Shown piece by piece: positions 1 to 5,543 of a stretch of DNA of 5,543 nucleotides. Below the pieces are notes generated by a model that was given only the letters and a program-made list of their open reading frames with translations, had not been told where the DNA came from and did not search any database. How positions within the stretch are numbered: the first letter of the stretch is position 1; every line of letters starts with the position of its first letter. Position numbers and translations under genes: made by a program. The stretch lies in NCBI GenBank assembly GCA_024635735.1, contig JAGXII010000225.1, positions 1 to 5,543 of the forward strand, in the 5' to 3' direction. This DNA is from Christiangramia sp. Its GTDB lineage: Bacteria > Bacteroidota > Bacteroidia > Flavobacteriales > Flavobacteriaceae.

Positions 1-820
1 AGACAGCTGCAACGGTTTACCTGGAAAAACCTGCGGATAGTTCCCTGGTCACTTACACCATCTCCAAAGAGAACGGAACTTTTCAATTATCGGGAAAATC
101 GGGGGCTTCAAAGCTCAATCTTTTTGTTTCCTATGCGGGGTTTAAGCCTTATAGCACACAAATAGAACCGGTAAACAAAGATCTTGGCACCCTGGTAATG
201 GAGGTGCAGGACAATACTCTCGGGGAGATTACCGTCACAGCAGAAAGAGCTCCAGCCTGCAATCTATCAAGATCAAACCGGGAATCTACGGCAATTTTAA
301 TAAGCGCTTAGGTTTCTCAAATTCGGTGAAATACAACGTAAAAACTTTGAGTCTTAATCCAAATATCGGAATTCAATGCGATCTGGATGAAAAATTAACT
401 CTGGAGCCTGAGTACCGGATGAGTATAATAAATGCCAATTATAGCCTTAACGATATTCAGGAAAATTATATCAATCATGATCTGAGTTTTAAATTAACTT
501 CCTACTGGCCCAAGAATTTTGTTTTTGGAAGTGATATTGGGTATCAGAAATTTGGGAATATTTCATCAGAATTCAAGAACTCCTTTTTACTCTGGAATGC
601 GAGTCTCGGATATAAATTACTGGGAGACGACGGAATTTTGAAAGTAAAGGTTTTTGATATTCTGGATGAGAACATTTCGACCTCCAGGATGACGGGAGAG
701 GATTTTATTCAGAATACGGAGCAACTTGTGCTTGAAAGATATGTTATGTTTAGCTTCACATGGAAGTTCAGTAAGTTTGGAGGAAAAGATCCAAATGATC
801 GCAAAGGAGGATTCTTTTAA
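1..820 (+). pseudogene. Outer-membrane receptor paralogue, internally deleted and frameshifted (5' end outside window)
   Basis: Two pieces of one gene lie in different frames. Reading from position 3, 102 codons run to a TAG at 309-311. About 84 of them match residues 37-120 of the intact receptor at 1591-4317, including the shared strings TVYLEK and DSSLVTYTIS and the EIT-x-x-A-x-R end of the carboxypeptidase-like domain. From about position 254 the homology moves to the next frame and matches the receptor from about residue 718 to the end (shared motifs YWP-x-N, F-x-N-x-SLLWN-like, LKVKV, DFIQ, RY-x-M-x-SFT). It stops at TAA 818-820. About 597 residues (plug and most of the barrel) are missing and the junction is out of frame. 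An open frame from GTG 326 to 820 is only part of this tail: homology extends upstream of that GTG and the piece has no signal peptide, so it is unlikely to be a separate gene. A functional protein is not expected. An assembly error is the main alternative. Confidence 0.85.
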
Positions 821-1590
821 TATTCATCATTTATATATTTCAGACAGAAATATCCCATTTAAACGGCAATTAAGAAAGTATAGAAAATTTCAATCCTTGC
901 TCTGATATGAAGTAGCTCGTTATCAAATGCCAGATCTGTTATAAATGGACTCATGTTGAAACCACTGGCGCCAGGAGTCCAATTCGATGTACAGGTTTCC
1001 ATAGCAGCTTGTCGGAAATTTTGAGATATTTAAGGTAACCACAATCCTAGTAAATAATACTTATCTATGAATTTCGCATTGATTGGGGGGCTATGTCCAG
1101 GTCTTTGAAGCCGAGGGGTCACATTAAATTGGACTTTTTCATGCTACCTGTGTTTTGGGGAGGCAGAATTATCTTAGGAAAAAACAGAGATTTTATTTGA
1201 ATTTATATTACTATTTTTCGAGGATACCTATCGTTATAACCAACCAATAAAGATATAGCCCCCAGCTCAATTGTTTTAGCCTTACTTTTATTGATAATAA
1301 ACAACCGGCCTATAAAGGTAAATATATAAAGATTAAATTCTGTATGCAATTACAAACAACGCATCCTCAATTCGCCTTTTTCTGTAACCTTTCGCAGTAT
1401 TTAAGAGACAAATATAAAATATTTCATGAAAATAAATTAAGGCAAGATTTTGATTTTCAAGGGGTGCCAATTTCGATATTTTTCAGAAAAAAAATAAATG
1501 TAAATTAAACCTTTAAAGAAAGGCTGAGTCAAACAGTTGTTGCGAAGAGGAAAATTCCGTGACATATCAGTCAATCTAGCCTTCTTTCGA
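821..1590. other. Long intergenic region without a convincing gene
   Basis: These 770 bases separate the broken receptor from the intact one. I see no tRNA, rRNA, CRISPR or recognisable transposase. About 900-1160 is visibly less AT-rich than the rest. It holds two tiny open frames: 859-1002 on the minus strand (47 codons from ATG) and 1093-1200 on the plus strand (35 codons from ATG). I recognise neither product, and both are short enough to arise by chance. An imperfect inverted repeat (976-990 against 1121-1135, 13 of 15 pairs) lies in the same part. About 1160-1540 is AT-rich and probably carries the promoter and leader of the receptor gene. No perfect Bacteroidota promoter (TTTG, then TAnnTTTG at the usual spacing) was found. 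The less AT-rich part may be decayed coding or inserted DNA, but this is inference. Confidence 0.6.
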
Positions 1591-4317
1591 ATGAAATTTT
1601 ACTTTCTATTTCTTTTCCTACTCCTTTCAGGAGTCGTTTTTTCTCAAAATTTTGAAATTACGGGTAAAATCCTGGATGAAAATAATATTCCCTTAGAATC
1701 GGCAACGGTCTATCTAGAGAAAGCAGTAGATAGTAGCCTTGTTACTTATACTATTTCAGAAAAGGACGGTAGTTTTAAACTAACCGGGGCAACAAAGGCA
1801 ACTAAAGCTAATCTTTATATCTCATTTGCAGGTTATAAAGCCTATCGGAAAGAGATAGCAATTGAGAAAGATATGGCCCTTGAGCCCATTAGTATGAAAG
1901 TAATGGATAACGAACTGGATGAGATTACCATTATCGCTACCCGTTCTCCTATTACCATAAAAAGGGATACTTTAGAATTCAATGCCGATTCCTTCACAAC
2001 TAGACAAGATGCGAATCTGGAAGAACTAATGAAGAAGTTACCCGGGGTTGAGGTAGATAATGATGGCAATATTACCATAAACGGGAAGCCGGTCTCTAGG
2101 ATTTTAGTGAATGGAGAAGAGTTTTTTGGGAACGATCCAAAAATTGCGACAAAAAACCTTCCGAAGGAAATAATTGATAAAATCCAGGTTACAGATACAA
2201 AGACCAAATCTGAAGAATTCACGGGAAAAGCAGGAGATCCAGATAATAAAACCGTAAACATTACTATAAAAGAAGACAAGAATAAAGGTTATTTTGCTCG
2301 TGCTACTGCCGGTGGAGGAACCAACGAACGCTATGAGCTAAGCGGAATTGGGAATTATTTTAAAGACGATCTTCGGGTTACTGCTCTGGCAAGTTCCAAT
2401 AATATTAATGCTTCCGGGTTTAGCTATGATGAGGTTTTTGGGATGATGGGCAGGAATGCAGGTCGAAATATTTTTGGGGGAGGAAACGGTGGGATTACCA
2501 AGGCCGAAACTGCCGGTCTCAATTTTAGCGATAAATGGAATAAAAAATTTGAACTTAATACAGACTATCTCTTTGAAAGAGGGGATACTAAAAGTAGGAC
2601 GGTAGTTGCAAGAGAAAATATTTTAGCTGATTCTAGCTATTACACGAATTCAGATAGTAGCAATAATCAGCTAAATGACAGCCATCAGGCCAGCGCGCGT
2701 TTCGAGGTGGAATTTGATACCCTCACCAGACTTTCTGTTAGGCCTCGTTTTAATGCTGATTATGGAAAATCTAACCGCAGCAGATCTGCTAAATCTTTAA
2801 ACGAAAATGGGGATCTTATTAATAGTACTGAAACTTTTCAGAATGAAGATTTAAAAAATGAAAATTTCAGTAATAATATAGATTTTATTAAGCGTTTTGG
2901 AAGCAGAGGATCTTATCTGCAACTTGAATTTTCTAATAATCACAGAAGAAAGAAGAACGATAATTTTTATTATTCTGAAAGTCAGGTTAGGGATAATGGC
3001 GAAATGACTACCGAAATCCAGGATCAGCTTATAGATGAAAATAATAGTAAAGATGCTTATTCCTTCGAGGTAAGTAAACGAACCGTACTGGCCGATCAAT
3101 TATTTTTAGATTTCGCCTACGATCTGGATTATTCCGGATCCAGAAATAAACGTTATCTATATGAAAACGAAAATGGAAATTACACCTCATTAATTGATTC
3201 TTTAAGCAGTGATTTTGAAGTGCTGAGCCGGAAGCATACACCCAGAGCAGGAATTAATTACGAGGGAGAAACCTGGCGAATAGAAACTGAAATAGGTTTG
3301 CTACATACAAGCCTTGAGAATAGTAATTTTCTAAGAGAGAGTTCTTTTAAAAATACTTATGATAACCTATTCGTTAAAGCAGAAGTTCGCTATGAAATCG
3401 AGCGTTCCAAAAGTTTCAGGATTAGATATGATACCGATGTAGACCTACCGTCTATAGGCCAGTTACAACCGGTAGTAGACAGAACAAATCCTTTTAATAT
3501 TGTAGTGGGAAATCCAGAGCTGAAACCTACATTAACCCAAAGTATAGATCTTAATTATCGCAATTTCGATTTTGCCACCCGAAGTGGTATTTTTAGCTAT
3601 TTTAATCTTCAGTTCACCAGTGACAATGTGGTTAGGGTCACAACCGTTGATCAAGATCTTAAGAGAAGAACCACGTTTACAAATGTAGATGGGGCAATGC
3701 GAGCCAGAGCCGGAATTTTTTATAATAAGCAAATGAAAAAGGAAGCGCGAACATTTAGATATCATTTCGGTTTAAATGCAAATTATCAAAAAAGTATAGG
3801 TTTTACTAATGCTATAAAATCTACCACCAATCGGTATACATTAAGTCCCAGGTTAAGACTTACTTACGAAATTGAAGAATTATTCAGCCTGGAACCTTTT
3901 TACGATGTAACCTTTAATAGTTCCCGTTTTGAAATAAATCCGGATAGAAACGAGGATTTTTTCAATCATCGGGCCGGATTGGAAGTGACGACTTACTGGC
4001 CTGAGAATGTGATTTTCGGGAATGATATTTCATTTAATTCCTTTGGAAATGTTTCGCCAGGATTTGATAACACCTCTTTATTGTGGAATATGAGTTTAGG
4101 TTATGAATTCTGGAAGGATAATGCAACTTTGAAGGTGAAAGTTTATGATTTACTAGACCAGAATATCGATACCCGAAGGGTTATTGGAGACGATTTTATC
4201 CAGGATACCAGCAGCCTGATCTTAACTCGTTATGCAATGCTGAGTTTTACTTATAAACTGAGTAATTTTGGAGGTGGAGAGTCTCCCAACGGTGGCCGTC
4301 AACACAGGAGACGGTAA
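1591..4317 (+). CDS. TonB-dependent-receptor-like outer-membrane beta-barrel protein (CarboxypepD_reg-like N-terminus)
   Basis: An intact 908-residue outer-membrane protein of the flavobacterial 'outer membrane beta-barrel / TonB receptor' type. Residues 1-18 are a signal peptide (MKF, a Phe/Leu-rich core, VVFS then Gln), with cleavage probably before Q19. Residues 20-105 are a carboxypeptidase-regulatory-like beta-sandwich (ITGKILDENN-x-PL, DGSF, ISFAGYK). Residues 108-118 (ELDEITIIATR) sit where SusC-like receptors carry a TonB box. A plug-like domain follows from about 123 to 230 (LEELMKKLPGVEVD, NGKPV, ILVNGEEFFGNDP). The rest, from about 240, alternates polar and aromatic residues as barrel strands do, with a Gly-rich loop (NIFGGGNGG). 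The last strands are RYAMLSFTYKL, followed by a Gly/Arg-rich tail. The ATG at 1591 is preferred because it places the signal peptide at the N-terminus; an in-frame TTG at 1537 would add 18 unlike residues. No Shine-Dalgarno is evident at the ATG. The cargo is unknown, and no SusD-like gene is adjacent. It is a homologue of the wreck at 1-820. Confidence 0.9.
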   Translation: MKFYFLFLFLLLSGVVFSQNFEITGKILDENNIPLESATVYLEKAVDSSLVTYTISEKDGSFKLTGATKATKANLYISFAGYKAYRKEIAIEKDMALEPISMKVMDNELDEITIIATRSPITIKRDTLEFNADSFTTRQDANLEELMKKLPGVEVDNDGNITINGKPVSRILVNGEEFFGNDPKIATKNLPKEIIDKIQVTDTKTKSEEFTGKAGDPDNKTVNITIKEDKNKGYFARATAGGGTNERYELSGIGNYFKDDLRVTALASSNNINASGFSYDEVFGMMGRNAGRNIFGGGNGGITKAETAGLNFSDKWNKKFELNTDYLFERGDTKSRTVVARENILADSSYYTNSDSSNNQLNDSHQASARFEVEFDTLTRLSVRPRFNADYGKSNRSRSAKSLNENGDLINSTETFQNEDLKNENFSNNIDFIKRFGSRGSYLQLEFSNNHRRKKNDNFYYSESQVRDNGEMTTEIQDQLIDENNSKDAYSFEVSKRTVLADQLFLDFAYDLDYSGSRNKRYLYENENGNYTSLIDSLSSDFEVLSRKHTPRAGINYEGETWRIETEIGLLHTSLENSNFLRESSFKNTYDNLFVKAEVRYEIERSKSFRIRYDTDVDLPSIGQLQPVVDRTNPFNIVVGNPELKPTLTQSIDLNYRNFDFATRSGIFSYFNLQFTSDNVVRVTTVDQDLKRRTTFTNVDGAMRARAGIFYNKQMKKEARTFRYHFGLNANYQKSIGFTNAIKSTTNRYTLSPRLRLTYEIEELFSLEPFYDVTFNSSRFEINPDRNEDFFNHRAGLEVTTYWPENVIFGNDISFNSFGNVSPGFDNTSLLWNMSLGYEFWKDNATLKVKVYDLLDQNIDTRRVIGDDFIQDTSSLILTRYAMLSFTYKLSNFGGGESPNGGRQHRRR

Positions 4318-4381
4318 TTATTACGGTTTTTATTGTATCACAAACCAAAACTTAAGATAATTTTTAGAAGGACATATAAAC

Positions 4382-4411
4382 AAAAAAACCCGCTTTGAAG
4401 AGGGTTTTTGT
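4382..4411. terminator. Bidirectional intrinsic terminator between convergent genes
   Basis: An 8-base-pair stem is formed by AAAAACCC (4384-4391) and GGGTTTTT (4402-4409) around a 10-base loop. A T-rich run follows on the plus strand (to TTTTTGTTTG), and an A-run on the 5' side gives a T-run on the minus strand. It lies 66 bases after the receptor stop and 18 bases after the end of the GH97 gene as read on the minus strand. It could therefore end transcripts from both genes. The stem is mostly A-T with three G-C pairs, so its efficiency is uncertain. Confidence 0.72.
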
Positions 4412-4427
4412 TTGTGAATATTCAGGA

Positions 4428-5543
4428 TTATAACTTTTTCAGACCTTTAGTTTCACTTTTACTTGCTTCCATAATACTAATGGCATAGCCGCCTCCGGGA
4501 GCGGACTGTTGTGAAAGTTTTGATTTGCTGTTAACCCTGTACTTTTTAATAGTATATGCCTGTGGATTGGTTTTATAGTGTGCGTCTTTAGCATCGGCAT
4601 ACACGGTAGCTATATAGGTTTTATCAGGATCAAGAAAATCAAATTTGATATTTGATGTCCTTATGGTTTCTCCGTTCACATTCCCCACAAACCAGTCATT
4701 GCTGTTTTTCTCTTTTCGGGCTACAGTTATATAATCTCCGGGTTCTGCTTCCAGGTAAATACTTTCATCCCAGGCTACCGGTACCTCTTTGATAAACTGA
4801 AAAGCGTCAGGGAAACGTTTATAATTTGCAGGAAGATCTGCCGCCATTTGTAAAGGGCTATACATAGTTACATATAATCCAAGCTGATTGGCAATGGTGC
4901 TGTTTACATGGGAATCATTATCAGGATTCAGTTTGCTGATATCCATTTCAAAAATTCCCGGAGTGTAATCCATAGGCCCGCCAAGAAGTCTGGTAAATGG
5001 TAGTACGGTAACGTGATTAGGTTTTGATCCGCCAAAGGCCTGATATTCGGTCCCACGCGCCGATTCGTTGGCGATAAGGTTGGGCCAGGTTCGGCCAAGT
5101 CCGGTTGGTCTTACCGCTTCGTGAGCGTTCACCATGATTTTGTAATCGGCAGCTTTCTTCACTGCGTATAAATAGTGATTTACCATCCACTGGCTGTAGT
5201 GGTTTTCACCTCTTGGAAGTATGTCTCCCACATAACCACTTTTTACGGCATCATATCCATATTTTTTCATGAATTGATAGGCAGTGTCCAGGTGTCTTTC
5301 ATAATTTCTTACCGAAGAAGATGTTTCGTGGTGCATGATCATTTCCACTCCTTTGCTTTCAGCATATTCCTGGATTTCTTTTACGTCAAAATCGGGATAA
5401 GGAGTTACAAAATCGAATACATAATCTTTAGAATGTCCAAACCAGTCTTCCCATCCAACATTCCATCCTTCTACCAGGACGCCATCAAATCCATTCTCAG
5501 CAGCAAAATCAATATAATCTTTTACGTGCCGGGTATTGGCCCC
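4428..5543 (-). CDS. GH97 alpha-glucosidase, SusB type (C-terminal 371 residues; start beyond right edge)
   Basis: Glycoside hydrolase family 97 enzymes cleave alpha-glucosidic bonds of starch or dextran-type oligosaccharides, normally in the periplasm. The open frame runs from the window edge to the TAA at 4428-4430 and covers the second half of the protein. Visible residues 1-65 (GANTRHV, DGVLVEGWNVGWEDW, VTPYPDFD) are catalytic-barrel sequence. HHETS follows at 71-75, KSGYVGD at 101-107, PRGE-x-HY-x-QWMVNHY at 110-124, NAHE at 139-142, NESARGTEY at 159-167 and GGPMDYTPG at 188-196. A C-terminal beta-sandwich spans about 262-371 (ATVYADAKDAHY, NPQAYTIKKY, GGGYAIS). Glu73, Glu142, Glu160 and Glu166 have the same spacing as Bacteroides SusB Glu439, Glu508, Glu526 and Glu532 (recalled from the literature), which are base, base/calcium ligand, calcium ligand, and acid/calcium ligand. 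Gly-Tyr in KSGYVG replaces the Asp nucleophile region of retaining GH97 members, so an inverting alpha-glucosidase is expected. About 365 residues, including the signal peptide, should lie to the right. A GTG at 5346-5348 is an internal Val, not the start. Confidence 0.95.
   Translation of the reverse strand, partial: GANTRHVKDYIDFAAENGFDGVLVEGWNVGWEDWFGHSKDYVFDFVTPYPDFDVKEIQEYAESKGVEMIMHHETSSSVRNYERHLDTAYQFMKKYGYDAVKSGYVGDILPRGENHYSQWMVNHYLYAVKKAADYKIMVNAHEAVRPTGLGRTWPNLIANESARGTEYQAFGGSKPNHVTVLPFTRLLGGPMDYTPGIFEMDISKLNPDNDSHVNSTIANQLGLYVTMYSPLQMAADLPANYKRFPDAFQFIKEVPVAWDESIYLEAEPGDYITVARKEKNSNDWFVGNVNGETIRTSNIKFDFLDPDKTYIATVYADAKDAHYKTNPQAYTIKKYRVNSKSKLSQQSAPGGGYAISIMEASKSETKGLKKL

Noticed and set aside
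326..820. Separate 164-codon gene starting at GTG 326
   Set aside because: Similarity to the intact receptor continues upstream of the GTG in the same frame to about 254, and the product would be only the end of a barrel without a signal peptide. It is the tail of the pseudogene.
859..1002. 47-codon minus-strand small gene
   Set aside because: The translation looks somewhat protein-like, but I recognise no family, and there is no ribosome site or neighbour to support it. It is recorded only inside the intergenic entry.
1409..1416. Perfect minus-strand TAnnTTTG (TATATTTG)
   Set aside because: No suitably spaced TTTG lies upstream on that strand, and there is no convincing gene to its left for it to drive.
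1449..1484. Bacteroidota -33/-7 promoter (TTTG at 1449, TATTTTTC at 1477)
   Set aside because: The -7 box lacks the final G and the 24-base gap is longer than the usual range. In such AT-rich DNA this is not distinguishable from chance.
1842..2279. Minus-strand open frame inside the receptor gene
   Set aside because: It is fully antisense to a strongly supported coding region, has unremarkable hydrophobic Ser/Phe-rich content and matches no family I know. The same applies to the shorter minus-strand frames at 2851-3099, 3029-3241 and 3532-3765.
5346..5348. GTG as the start of the GH97 gene
   Set aside because: The frame stays open for 65 more codons to the window edge, and these encode conserved GH97 barrel sequence (VEGWNVGWEDW, TPYPDFD).

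Overview
The window looks like a chromosomal piece of a marine-type Flavobacteriaceae (Bacteroidota), for example a relative of Gramella/Christiangramia, Salegentibacter or Zunongwangia. The genus is inferred from protein style and moderate AT-richness and is not proven. The clues are a CarboxypepD-regulatory-like outer-membrane receptor with a Ser-Gln signal-peptide end, a SusB-type GH97 glycosidase, AT-rich intergenic DNA and the absence of a Shine-Dalgarno sequence before the receptor start.

Layout, left to right. (1) Positions 1-820 hold the broken remains of a receptor paralogue. A 5' piece encodes the carboxypeptidase-like N-terminal domain and a 3' piece encodes the last part of the beta-barrel. 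They are joined out of frame near position 254, with about 600 codons missing between them. (2) Positions 821-1590 are a 770-base stretch with no convincing gene. It has a less AT-rich part (about 900-1160) and an AT-rich part leading to the next gene. (3) Positions 1591-4317 hold an intact receptor-like outer-membrane beta-barrel gene (908 aa from the ATG), homologous to the left-hand wreck at both ends. (4) Positions 4318-4427 are a short convergent spacer with a hairpin that can terminate transcription from both sides. (5) Positions 4428-5543 on the minus strand hold the C-terminal 371 residues of a GH97 alpha-glucosidase of the SusB type. Its start lies beyond the right edge.

How they may work together: the receptor family is used for TonB-linked uptake or outer-membrane functions, and GH97 enzymes cut alpha-linked glucans or oligosaccharides in the periplasm. 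A shared role in glycan use is possible, but the genes face each other and are separated by a terminator. They are not one operon, no SusD-like partner is visible, and the substrate of the receptor cannot be read from the sequence.

I did not find a novel defence, mobile or regulatory system. The most notable points are the internally deleted, frame-disrupted receptor paralogue beside an intact copy, and the exact preservation of SusB catalytic-residue spacing in the GH97 fragment.
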